A DNA stretch of 64,000 nt from positions 62,001 through 126,000 of the forward strand of contig CACYGI010000002.1 in assembly GCA_902773925.1 (NCBI GenBank). The letters are read 5' to 3'. Below, piece by piece: positions 8,614 through 16,725 of this stretch. The position numbers and the translations under genes were made by a program. Positions within the stretch are counted from its first letter, which is position 1. The number at the start of each line of letters is the position of its first letter. The notes beneath the pieces were generated by a model. The model was not told the DNA's origin, did no database searches, and was given only the letters and a program-made list of their open reading frames with translations. The DNA comes from an uncultured Bacteroidia bacterium. GTDB taxonomy: Bacteria > Bacteroidota > Bacteroidia > Bacteroidales > UBA932.

Positions 8614-8698
8614 AACCCTCTGCGGTGCCCGCAAATGCAGCAACCGCTGCCGTCCGGGAGGGAGAGCAGCGGTTGAGGATATACGAGTGTGGAATTAA
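8610..8698 (-). repeat. Right arm of the ~88-bp inverted repeat, with hairpin
   Basis: Reverse complement of 5867-5955, beginning 24 bp past the copy 3 stop codon. It includes the same AACCGCTGC/GCAGCGGTT stem at 8642-8674. Confidence 0.85.
8642..8674 (-). terminator. Hairpin after copy 3 lipoprotein
   Basis: A 9-bp perfect stem, the same as after copy 2, with an altered loop. No T-run. Placement suggests 3'-end formation for the copy 3 transcript. Confidence 0.45.
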
Positions 8699-8722
8699 TA
8701 GACTTAATTCGTGGACTCAAGG

Positions 8723-11700
8723 TTATGGATTTATTTCGCTTGTATGTGCGTGAGTATAAGTTATACCATCAATTGTATCAGGTGAAGAAAGTTGCACAAC
8801 CTGGCCGTAATCAGGTATTTCACTGTTGAGTGCCTTGGAATAGTAGCCGCCTTGTATGGTATATTTACCTCGGCAGTCGCTATTTCCCCCATATAATACA
8901 GCAGAACTAGCTCCACCTGTGGAAAAATATCCATGTTCAATTTCAATAGATGCATTGGTATTTCCTATGTACGTGCAGTTTGTTCCTGTACTACGGAATG
9001 ATCCACCTTTGATAACAAATGCTGCACCCTTAGTAGAAGTACCTGTTGCATAAAGAGCGTACAGAGCTGCCGTTACTTTTGATGTGCTATTTATTGTTAC
9101 ACTTCCCATAGAATAAACTGCTGTTGTTTTGGTTGCCGTTATTATTGCTCCGTCAATTGTTAGTGCGGATGATGTAGATCCACCATAAACAGCCCTATTT
9201 GTAGAATTGTTCTCCCCTTTCTCCACCGTACTGTATAGTTCACAATTTCGAAGTGTAGCAGAATTACTACCGACAAGATAAATGATGTTATTGTAATCAC
9301 TAATAATTTTTCCTCCCCCTTTGTTGTCTGTGACAACGTATTTTGTTCCCTTGATGAACGATTCGACTCCAGCCGTCAGAGTATAGCCATTCAAATCCAA
9401 GGTAATTTCCTTAGAATTGTTGTTGTTCAGCGTAATGCTTGCATCGTGAGTGAGCGATTTGAGCAGGGTGATAGTGACATTGCTGGAACTTGAATTAGCG
9501 GCAGTTATTGCATCTTCGAGGCTAGTGTAGGCCGTGGTGCCAATCTTGGCAGCTGCGGTTTCACACTTGAAGCCATAATTAAGTTCAACATTTGTAGGTT
9601 GAGGAGTATGTGACTCAGTGCAAGTATTAATCGAGCCATAGATTTTGTGGCTTGAGTAACCAGAAATTTTACTTACGTCCGTATTGAAGTAGCCACCATA
9701 AATTTGGAATGTTTGGCAATAATTCGAACTACCTGCTGTCAAGGCTGATTTGCCATACATATATCCACCGTTAATCGTTATGGATGCACTATTAGCTGTG
9801 CCGCAATGGATTGCAGAGAAATCATTGGAAGCGTTATAAGAATAAAGACTCGCTCCCTTGTTAACTTCAATTTTTGAACCAGTAGAAGCAAATATAACAT
9901 ATCGGCCCGATCCTAAGGTACCACTTGTTATTTCGCAGTCATCAAGAGAGATGTCAGCTAAGTAACTATAAATAGTAGTTACTCCATTTTCAGTATACAC
10001 TTGAGCATCATCGCAAATTCTGATTTGTGCCCTGGGGAGGGCTGAAGGATGAATATAGATTGCGGCATCAGCATTGGTCGTGCTTGCATTTGCTGTCGAT
10101 TCGATAATACAGCCGTCAAGCGTGATATTGGCGCCAGCAGTGGTCAGAGAAATAATATTCTTGTCGGAACTGGTAATCTTACCCTTCTCTGATCCTGATT
10201 TACTATCCTTTATGGTTAGAAGAGCAGTTCCAGTCGAAGTGATAAAAGAAGATGTTTCGGTCTTTAAAGTACAACCATTCAAATCTAATGTGATCGCATT
10301 ATTAGAAGAGTTTGATAGATCCACATTAGCCTGATTATTAGAAGGAGAATTGGCTACAGTTATTAAAACATCGGATAACGCATATTTTGCATGCCGAGCA
10401 GCACTAGGAAGAGAGGCATGATTATAGTTCGTATTGCCAACAGTATTGATATATAAGAGTTTATAATTAGAAACAATATAAGGATAATTCGCTTTAGATG
10501 TCTCGTTAGAATTTAAAGTATTAGTGTAGTTATTATTGCCATCTGAGGATTTTGTCCTATTGCTATTTATTGGCCGGTCGAAAAAGCCTCCGGAGACACA
10601 ACATTTCGAGCCGCTGGTTCCTCTTAGAACAAATAATTCATAGTTATTTGATGCGGCGGAGAAGTAACCACCAGTTACTGTAACAATAGCACCATTATTA
10701 ACGCTTGCGACAACTTCTGTACTACTGGTGGCATCTTCATTAGTTGATGCAAATGAGCCGCCTTCAATGCTCGTGTTTCCATAATTATAAACGCACTGGT
10801 TTTTGCTTTCTATTTCGCCATCGGAGATGGTCAGATTTGCGCCTGAACCAACATATATACCTCTATCTGGTGATGATAGTTTACCTCCAGTTATAGTTAA
10901 TGTCGAGGTTCCGTTGCCTTGAAGTACATACATTGCGCCGACTATCTGAATTGTTCCATGTTTAGCAACGTCCTCGCTTGAGCTATCGGTAATCGTGAAA
11001 CTACGGTTATTACCTACATAAATGAATGAGTTTGACTCACAAGATAGCGTCTTGCCGTTGAGGTCTAATGTTACTGCGCCTCCTTTATCGGAATTTTGTA
11101 TATAGAGTGTTGATGATGTGCTGCAGTTGTCCAGCAGGGTTATCGTGCAAGCCACAGAGGAGCCGTCTGCAGCTTCGAAGGCCGCGTCGATGGTGGCGTA
11201 GCGCTTGTCATTTACTTTGGCAACAGCTTCTCCTTGGCAATCAAGTTTTTTGCTCATATAATAATAACGGCCAGCAGCGAAGCTTACTTTATCTATTGCC
11301 TTGCTGTTCGTGAATGTGTAGTCTGTTTCGTCTTTGGTAAAAACAGCAGTAATATATGGCTCTTCCTGTTGAGATGAGGGAATCACTGCAAAAGATAAGG
11401 GCAAATTACCAGACCCGGAAAAGTCAATCATACCTTTATCTGAGGTTTCCCATTCTATTATAGAAGTAGGAGTTGCTTCAATTTCAGAGAAAGTGGAATT
11501 ACCCGTGAGCTGTAATTTACCGTTCGAACCCACACTAATCGTTCCACTGGTTATCACCCCACTGAGTATTACTTTAGTCAATTTTTGCGATGTACCAAGT
11601 GAACCTTCAGAACCTGAGCCAACTTGAATCTTATTAATCCCTACAATGGCTGTCTGGTTCTCGAAAGTGAAGTTAACTGATCCATCGCTTCCGACAGTTG

Positions 11701-12178
11701 CAGTAGCACACATAATGGCGGGAGTATCATCTCCCAAACTGCCATTTTGATTGGAAATATCTACTGCAAGCTCACCATCAACAATGTCCCCAGTTCCCTT
11801 TCCGGGGTAATAGATACCGTATACTTTCGTTCCGGTTGTAAGGCCTGTGATTTCATCCCCACTTTCATGGCTGAAGGTAGCTACTCCTTTCTTACTGATT
11901 TCCGAGACCGCATAAAGCGCCTTTTTATCGTTTGAGGTAAATACCAGAATTTTATCGGCATATTTAGGATCATCAATCTTAGTCCAGGACGGTTTTAATC
12001 CTTTTCCCTCAGGTGCGTATGTTACTTTTGTCTCGCTGTCAATACCATCGATAGTAGCAGTTATCTTTATGCTATTGCCACTTTTGTCAATGGGGGTTAT
12101 ATTGTCCAGTTCCGTGGGTTGGCAGGCTGCAACCGCCAATGAGGCTGCAACCAGGATAATTGAATAAATCTTTTTCAT
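8723..12178 (-). CDS. Surface lipoprotein with fimbrillin-like N-terminus and three beta-helix modules, copy 3
   Basis: 1151 residues from ATG 12178 (MKKIYS; the frame also has an ATG four codons upstream at 12190). The lipobox is AVAAC. The fimbrillin-like region spans about 30-315 (PAIMCATATV, FENQTAIVG). Three beta-helix-like modules then follow, with TLDLNG signatures at about 369-375, 629-635 and 925-931, one module more than copy 2. GGFFDRPINSNRT lies at about 529-541, as in copy 2, and even the DNA is close there. The signal sequence DNA, by contrast, matches copy 1 (35 identical bases), so this gene is a mosaic of its paralogs. Predicted cell-surface adhesin or coat; no catalytic motif seen. 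AT-rich and Ser/Thr/Asn-rich. It is preceded at 18 bp by its peptide gene. Confidence 0.85.
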   Translation of the reverse strand: MKKIYSIILVAASLAVAACQPTELDNITPIDKSGNSIKITATIDGIDSETKVTYAPEGKGLKPSWTKIDDPKYADKILVFTSNDKKALYAVSEISKKGVATFSHESGDEITGLTTGTKVYGIYYPGKGTGDIVDGELAVDISNQNGSLGDDTPAIMCATATVGSDGSVNFTFENQTAIVGINKIQVGSGSEGSLGTSQKLTKVILSGVITSGTISVGSNGKLQLTGNSTFSEIEATPTSIIEWETSDKGMIDFSGSGNLPLSFAVIPSSQQEEPYITAVFTKDETDYTFTNSKAIDKVSFAAGRYYYMSKKLDCQGEAVAKVNDKRYATIDAAFEAADGSSVACTITLLDNCSTSSTLYIQNSDKGGAVTLDLNGKTLSCESNSFIYVGNNRSFTITDSSSEDVAKHGTIQIVGAMYVLQGNGTSTLTITGGKLSSPDRGIYVGSGANLTISDGEIESKNQCVYNYGNTSIEGGSFASTNEDATSSTEVVASVNNGAIVTVTGGYFSAASNNYELFVLRGTSGSKCCVSGGFFDRPINSNRTKSSDGNNNYTNTLNSNETSKANYPYIVSNYKLLYINTVGNTNYNHASLPSAARHAKYALSDVLITVANSPSNNQANVDLSNSSNNAITLDLNGCTLKTETSSFITSTGTALLTIKDSKSGSEKGKITSSDKNIISLTTAGANITLDGCIIESTANASTTNADAAIYIHPSALPRAQIRICDDAQVYTENGVTTIYSYLADISLDDCEITSGTLGSGRYVIFASTGSKIEVNKGASLYSYNASNDFSAIHCGTANSASITINGGYMYGKSALTAGSSNYCQTFQIYGGYFNTDVSKISGYSSHKIYGSINTCTESHTPQPTNVELNYGFKCETAAAKIGTTAYTSLEDAITAANSSSSNVTITLLKSLTHDASITLNNNNSKEITLDLNGYTLTAGVESFIKGTKYVVTDNKGGGKIISDYNNIIYLVGSNSATLRNCELYSTVEKGENNSTNRAVYGGSTSSALTIDGAIITATKTTAVYSMGSVTINSTSKVTAALYALYATGTSTKGAAFVIKGGSFRSTGTNCTYIGNTNASIEIEHGYFSTGGASSAVLYGGNSDCRGKYTIQGGYYSKALNSEIPDYGQVVQLSSPDTIDGITYTHAHTSEINP

Positions 12179-12196
12179 AGTTGTTCCCATTTAGCG

Positions 12197-12340
12197 TTAA
12201 AAATCGTCTCCAAGATCGCCATCTTCTCCATCATAGCTGTTAAGTCCAACATCAGAGACGCTGGTACACATAGGCTGCTCCATCTCGATACAGCGCATCG
12301 AGGGAGCTTGATAAGTTTTAGTCAAATCGAATGTTTTCAT
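12197..12340 (-). CDS. Small acidic-tailed peptide, cassette copy 3 (47 aa)
   Basis: The frame starts at ATG 12340 (MKTFDLTKTYQAPSMR) and stops 18 bp before the copy 3 lipoprotein. Residues 1-30 match copy 2 at all but one position (PMCTS instead of PLCTS), while the tail differs and ends GDLGDDF. The open frame extends to 12403, but ATG 12340 aligns with the copy 2 start and the shared upstream DNA is non-coding in character. No signal peptide. Role unknown. Confidence 0.65.
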   Translation of the reverse strand: MKTFDLTKTYQAPSMRCIEMEQPMCTSVSDVGLNSYDGEDGDLGDDF

Positions 12341-12394
12341 ATCGTTAATCATTTTTATTGTCGCAACAGTTGGATAAGACCAAAAAAAGTAGTT

Positions 12395-12403
12395 ATGTGC
12401 CAC
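12395..12403. promoter_or_regulatory. Partial palindrome ATGTGCCAC upstream of copy 3
   Basis: Nine of the eleven bases of the motif found upstream of copies 1 and 2 are kept, 55 bp before the copy 3 peptide start. The adjacent GTGGCACATAACTAC (minus strand) is shared with copy 2. Confidence 0.35.
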
Positions 12404-12435
12404 CTAGATACAATTGGGGTTTGTGCGATGAAAAG

Positions 12436-12457
12436 ATGCCCGATTGGGATCGGGCAT
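12436..12457. terminator. Perfect 9-bp stem hairpin ATGCCCGAT-TGGG-ATCGGGCAT
   Basis: A strong hairpin in the gap between the copy 3 cassette promoter region and the MltF gene. No long T-run on either side. It could be a terminator or a structured insulator; nothing decides. Confidence 0.35.
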
Positions 12458-12560
12458 AACAAAAGCCGGGCTTGTCCTGGCGCTAAGTGATGATTTGTAA
12501 CTTGTTAAGGTGAGGTGGTTTTGCCTTCGTAAGATGGCATTCTAAGAGGGGGGGCTCCGT

Positions 12561-12594
12561 ACCGGGCACAAAATCGGCCCTTTTTGTGCCCGGT
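12561..12594. repeat. Palindromic repeat of the CCGGGCACAAAA type; possible terminator of the minus-strand MltF operon
   Basis: Arms ACCGGGCACAAA and TTTGTGCCCGGT form a long perfect stem. It lies 38 bp past the MltF stop codon. Two relatives with CGGGCAC/GTGCCCG arms occur at 31410-31441 and 31460-31491, so this is probably a dispersed repeat family that may also act as a terminator. Confidence 0.55.
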
Positions 12595-12631
12595 TGCGCC
12601 TGGGCCTGGTGGCGCGCCCGGGAGCCGTCCC

Positions 12632-13663
12632 CTACTCGATCACCTGGCGGTAGAGGGCGTAGCGCTGGAGGACGCGGTCGACGTAGTCTTCGGTCTGGCG
12701 GCCGTTGAAGGATTCGTCGGAGTCGATGGTCAGACGGACCTCGTCCCAGTCAAGGCCGTTGCGGCCGAGCGAATCAGTAATGTGACAGAAATCACGGATA
12801 CGCGTTTCCCCGGCATTGTACGCGGCAAGGGCCAGACGCAAGACATTGACGCTGTCGATGGCATCCTCGGGATAGTCGGCCGAGAAGGCGCGGACCAGGC
12901 GGGCGAAGTGGCGGCTCCCCGCGTGGATATTCATCTTCGGGTCATAGGGATCATCCACCCCGTAATGATATGCAGTCGAAGGCAGCACCTGCATCAGTCC
13001 CACGGCATTGCGCGAAGAAGAAGTAGCCGGATTGAACCGCGACTCCTGATAGATGATCGCGCTCAGCAGACGCCAATCGATACCCGTGGCAAAACCCTCG
13101 GCGCGGATCCATTCGTCATAGGGCGAAAGCGCAGAGACCATCGTACTGTCCTCCAGATGCGGCTCGATACGGTACGAACGGAAATATTTTCCCTGCAGGC
13201 GCTGCAGATTGCCGCTCTCGCGCTGTCCGTACAGGAACACGTGGATGCGCCCCATCAGGTCGGCGCGATCCCGCGGCACGGCCCAGCGGTAATCCTCCTT
13301 GATCGGCAGGCTCAGTATCATACTCCCCCGCCAGCGCTCAGGTATCGTATCCTGCGGACTGAGCACGAGGATATCCGTCCGTCCGCACGCCAGATCGTTC
13401 CAGCAGGTATCGCTCGCCACGCGCGATGTGATGCCATAGTGATGCCCCGCCTCCCGGCAGAAATGCTGCAGCAATTCATAATGGAACCCGATATGCCGCG
13501 CCTCGGGCGAGAAAAGCCCGTTGTCCAGCATAATCACGCAATCCAGCGGCTCCTCGGTACGGACCTCACTGGTTTTGACGCGGGCGCCGTGCGGCAGGAC
13601 ATAGACCAGCACGTAAGCCGCAATGAGAAGCAGCACTACCACTATGGCCTTGCGCACTTTCAT
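12632..13663 (-). CDS. mltF: Membrane-bound lytic murein transglycosylase F-like protein
   Basis: 343 residues. An N-terminal membrane segment (5-24) is followed by a periplasmic solute-binding-like domain (about 40-180) and a soluble lytic transglycosylase domain whose catalytic Glu is E207 in YQESRF, followed by NAVGLMQVLP. This domain order is that of MltF. It cleaves peptidoglycan between MurNAc and GlcNAc, releasing 1,6-anhydro-muropeptides, and is likely held in a cell membrane. Its ATG overlaps the stop of the porin gene (TGATG), so the two are probably co-translated. It is the last gene of a unit that begins with an AmgK-type sugar kinase, which fits cell wall turnover. Confidence 0.85.
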   Translation of the reverse strand: MKVRKAIVVVLLLIAAYVLVYVLPHGARVKTSEVRTEEPLDCVIMLDNGLFSPEARHIGFHYELLQHFCREAGHHYGITSRVASDTCWNDLACGRTDILVLSPQDTIPERWRGSMILSLPIKEDYRWAVPRDRADLMGRIHVFLYGQRESGNLQRLQGKYFRSYRIEPHLEDSTMVSALSPYDEWIRAEGFATGIDWRLLSAIIYQESRFNPATSSSRNAVGLMQVLPSTAYHYGVDDPYDPKMNIHAGSRHFARLVRAFSADYPEDAIDSVNVLRLALAAYNAGETRIRDFCHITDSLGRNGLDWDEVRLTIDSDESFNGRQTEDYVDRVLQRYALYRQVIE

Positions 13664-15984
13664 CAGAACGGCCAGAAAACACCGAACTTGAACGCTTCAG
13701 TAGGCCTGATATACCCGCTTGCCGAGAAATAATCGTGCGTCAGACGGTTGACGAAAGCATTGGTATATTTGACGAAGACACTGACCTTCTTCCACTGACC
13801 GTTGATAAAGACATCGATGTACGGGTCGCCGCCATACTCGATATCCCTCTGGTTGTAGAACATCCCCAGGTCAGGCATATAGCCCTGCAGATAATACTTC
13901 GTATGATAGAGCACATTCGCGCCGATCTGCACGTCGAGTGCATCCTTTACCAGCGGGAACTGCACATAGTAGCGCAGATTGAGCGTCAGCATCGGCAGCG
14001 GAATGACCTCCTGGTCCGAAGAATACTGATACAGCACGCGGTTGTCGAAATGCAGCTTCCAGATGCGGATATTCTCCTCCACCTCGGCGGAAATGATATT
14101 GGTCACGCCCTCCTTCTGCACCAGCGCGGAAGTCGCGTCCAGCCCGATACCGCCCGCTACAAGACCATAGCCGGCCGTGGCCTTGAAATTTATGGCAGGA
14201 ATCTCCAGCGAAGCCTGCAGGCGCGAATACGAAGTTTTGGTAAAATCATTCACCCAGTCGTGGTGATTGAAATGCAGCTGCTTATAGAAGAAATTGGGCT
14301 CTGTAAGGCTGCTGCGGATATCCGCGCTCACGTGAATACCGTCGCGCCAGGGATAGAGCGAGAAGCGCACGCGCCCGCCGATATCGAAATCGCCCGCATT
14401 GGTGCCGGCAAAAGTCCATTGCCCGTCAGCTTCCCACTGGAAATACTTGCGGAACATACCCGAAGCCCCGGCGTAAGCATATACATTGTTCTGCTTGAAA
14501 GGCTTGATACCCGTCAGGTAGAAACTCGGATCGAAGGCGAAATACGAGAGCATCTGATAGCCAACGCCGCCGTTGATGCGGGCAAGCACGGCATCCGGCG
14601 CAAACGGCTGGAGCTTGACGAACAGGCGGTTATCGAGCATTCGGAGCGCCACGCTGTCGGTCGAATTAGAGCTGTTGATAAAGAAATCGTCGTGATAGAA
14701 CGCGCGTCCCAGATTGTCGCCCATCGATATCTGGTCCCGATACGACTTGAAGGCGGTGGTATATTCGATGCTGTGCCCGATAAACGCATTGGTACCCTCC
14801 CCTGCCACCAGCGAATCCTTATTGGCCCGGAAGAAATTCATCGGGATGGTATAGCTCTGCGTCAGGAAGAAAGTCCTGCGGGCCAGGTTGTTACTCGCCG
14901 AAGAGAGATTGACCGTAATCTCCTTGGGGTCCACGATCGTATCGCGGATCCACTTCGGATCTGGCATACCGCCATTCTCCTGGCGGGAGACCAGATGATT
15001 GATAAAACCGCCGTGCGCCAGATACTTCTTGCCGATATGATTGACCGTAGCAAAGAAGGTGCGGTTGTCCGTCGCCTCCTTCTGCAGCATACCGTTGCTG
15101 CCGATACGGTCATAACCCAGCGTGAAATTGGTCGCGGGCGTGATATTCTGCGTCACGAGCACGTGCACCTCCAGCTCCTCGCGCGCCTTAAGGGCAAAGA
15201 GCGTACCCCAGTATGCCAGCTCGGTATAAGGATTCTTGGTATTGAACTGCGGAACGTTATCCGGCGTAAACGAATACGAGAGGTAGGGCTCCATCTGCGG
15301 GAAGACGCTATACACGTCCCGCTTGAAGAAATTGGTCATCTGCGTGGCCGAACCGATGGTGCCGAGGTAGGTCGCATCCACGTCCCTGCGCAAGAACGCA
15401 TAATCGTTGAAATGCTCGTTGTACAGCGTATCGACGCTCTGCAGCGTAACTTCGTTGAAACGATGCTCCGCCGTCCATTTGAGCATCCGGCGATAATAGA
15501 GCGAATCGTCGAAAACGAATGTCTCCAGCACGCGCGGGGTGTTGAGTCGCACGCTGTCGCGGAACTCCTTGCGGATGCGGCGTTTCGCCTTGCGGATATC
15601 GCTCGAATCGGGCAGATTGAGCGCCAGCGAATCGTAGAACGCCTGGCAAACCGAATCAAGGCTCCAGAGCGTCGCCGAATCCAGATCCCACGCGCCCAGC
15701 GATCGGTAATACGTCATCAGCGAATCCAGCGCCAGCGAATCTGCAATCATCCGCAGCGTCAGGCTGTCCGGCGTATCGGGTATGGTATCCGTAGGCGTCA
15801 GGGCCGTATCGTCGGAGGTAACTTCCCTTGCCGTGCCAAGGGTCAGGCCTGCCTGCAGCGTGCGGGTGGTATCCTGCGGCCCGGGGTACGTCCACGAACG
15901 GGACTGCTGACGGCGTGCACCCGCTGAGATACAGCAGATCAGGATGAGCGAAATCGCGGTGATATATATTCGTAGATGCTTCAT
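13663..15984 (-). CDS. Putative outer membrane porin (Porin_10-like)
   Basis: 773 residues from ATG 15984, with a signal peptide ending near SAGARR. The body has a Ser/Asp-rich linker (about 30-150), then a long beta-strand-rich domain with alternating aromatic residues and an aromatic C-terminus (FKFGVFWPF), as expected for an outer membrane barrel. It resembles the uncharacterised putative porin family of Bacteroidota. A TTG start at 16005 would abut the preceding stop codon, but ATG 15984 begins the signal peptide cleanly. Placed between MurU-like and MltF-like genes, it may pass muropeptides or sugars; that is inference from position only. Confidence 0.75.
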   Translation of the reverse strand: MKHLRIYITAISLILICCISAGARRQQSRSWTYPGPQDTTRTLQAGLTLGTAREVTSDDTALTPTDTIPDTPDSLTLRMIADSLALDSLMTYYRSLGAWDLDSATLWSLDSVCQAFYDSLALNLPDSSDIRKAKRRIRKEFRDSVRLNTPRVLETFVFDDSLYYRRMLKWTAEHRFNEVTLQSVDTLYNEHFNDYAFLRRDVDATYLGTIGSATQMTNFFKRDVYSVFPQMEPYLSYSFTPDNVPQFNTKNPYTELAYWGTLFALKAREELEVHVLVTQNITPATNFTLGYDRIGSNGMLQKEATDNRTFFATVNHIGKKYLAHGGFINHLVSRQENGGMPDPKWIRDTIVDPKEITVNLSSASNNLARRTFFLTQSYTIPMNFFRANKDSLVAGEGTNAFIGHSIEYTTAFKSYRDQISMGDNLGRAFYHDDFFINSSNSTDSVALRMLDNRLFVKLQPFAPDAVLARINGGVGYQMLSYFAFDPSFYLTGIKPFKQNNVYAYAGASGMFRKYFQWEADGQWTFAGTNAGDFDIGGRVRFSLYPWRDGIHVSADIRSSLTEPNFFYKQLHFNHHDWVNDFTKTSYSRLQASLEIPAINFKATAGYGLVAGGIGLDATSALVQKEGVTNIISAEVEENIRIWKLHFDNRVLYQYSSDQEVIPLPMLTLNLRYYVQFPLVKDALDVQIGANVLYHTKYYLQGYMPDLGMFYNQRDIEYGGDPYIDVFINGQWKKVSVFVKYTNAFVNRLTHDYFSASGYIRPTEAFKFGVFWPF

Positions 15985-16005
15985 TTGCGGTGGTCTGGAT
16001 ATCAA

Positions 16006-16725
16006 CTATTGTGCCTTTTTGCCGAGGTCCGTCACTCTCGCCCCCTCGGCCAGGATGCCCCTGATGCCGTAGCAGGAGCACTCTTCCAGCAGGAAATCGA
16101 CTATGGAGAAACACTCCGGGCAGTCCTGCATCAGCGGCAGAATGTCCGTGGAAAGATTATAGATGCCCGAGAAGGCCGCCCGACGGCACTTCGAAGGGTC
16201 GAAATCCGCTTGCGGGCTGCGCACCTCGCCGGTCGCCACATTCATCCATCCGGCAAGCTGCATACTATCGTCAAATAGCAGGTAACGCGAGGTCTCGCGT
16301 TCGCTCACCAGCAGGTCGGCGATATGCTGGCGTCCTGCGCCATAGCGCTCAAACTGCGCGTCGAAAGCGCGGATATCTACGTCGCTGCTGATATCCACGT
16401 TGTGCACGAGGAAACGCCCCTGCGGTGCATCAAAGAGCAGCTGTGCGGCGTGACGGATGCCTCCTCCGGTCTCGCGCAGCAGGTCTCTCTCGTCCGAAAT
16501 GCGGCAGCGGCTGCCAAAGCCGTCATTAGCCGCAAGGAAGTCCTCTATCTGGTCTGCGAAATGATGCACGTTGATCACGAAATCGTCATATCCCGCCGCC
16601 TGGAGCCTACGGATGACACTCTCCAGCATCGGCACGCCATCCACCGGTACGAGTGCCTTGGGCATCGTGTCGGTCAGCGGACGGAGTCTCGTGCCGAGTC
16701 CTGCGGATGGGATGAACGCTCTCAT
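16006..16725 (-). CDS. murU: MurU-like sugar-phosphate nucleotidyltransferase
   Basis: 239 residues. The N-terminal signature GLGTRLRPLTDTMPKALVPV is that of the nucleotidyltransferase family that includes MurU and the mannose-1-phosphate guanylyltransferases. Its short length and its position directly after an AmgK-type kinase (4-bp ATGA overlap) favour MurU, which makes UDP-MurNAc from MurNAc-1-phosphate and UTP in the cell wall recycling route known from Pseudomonas and Tannerella. Cytoplasmic. Substrate is assigned from context; another hexose-1-phosphate remains possible. Confidence 0.75.
   Translation of the reverse strand: MRAFIPSAGLGTRLRPLTDTMPKALVPVDGVPMLESVIRRLQAAGYDDFVINVHHFADQIEDFLAANDGFGSRCRISDERDLLRETGGGIRHAAQLLFDAPQGRFLVHNVDISSDVDIRAFDAQFERYGAGRQHIADLLVSERETSRYLLFDDSMQLAGWMNVATGEVRSPQADFDPSKCRRAAFSGIYNLSTDILPLMQDCPECFSIVDFLLEECSCYGIRGILAEGARVTDLGKKAQ

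Noticed and set aside
1..12600. Region 1 as a prophage or integrative element
   Set aside because: No integrase, transposase, mobilisation or phage gene and no target-site duplication or att-like repeat was found; only paralog duplication is supported.
13735..15927. 730-codon plus-strand open frame
   Set aside because: It is exactly antisense to the porin gene, which has a signal peptide and family features; high GC makes long shadow frames.
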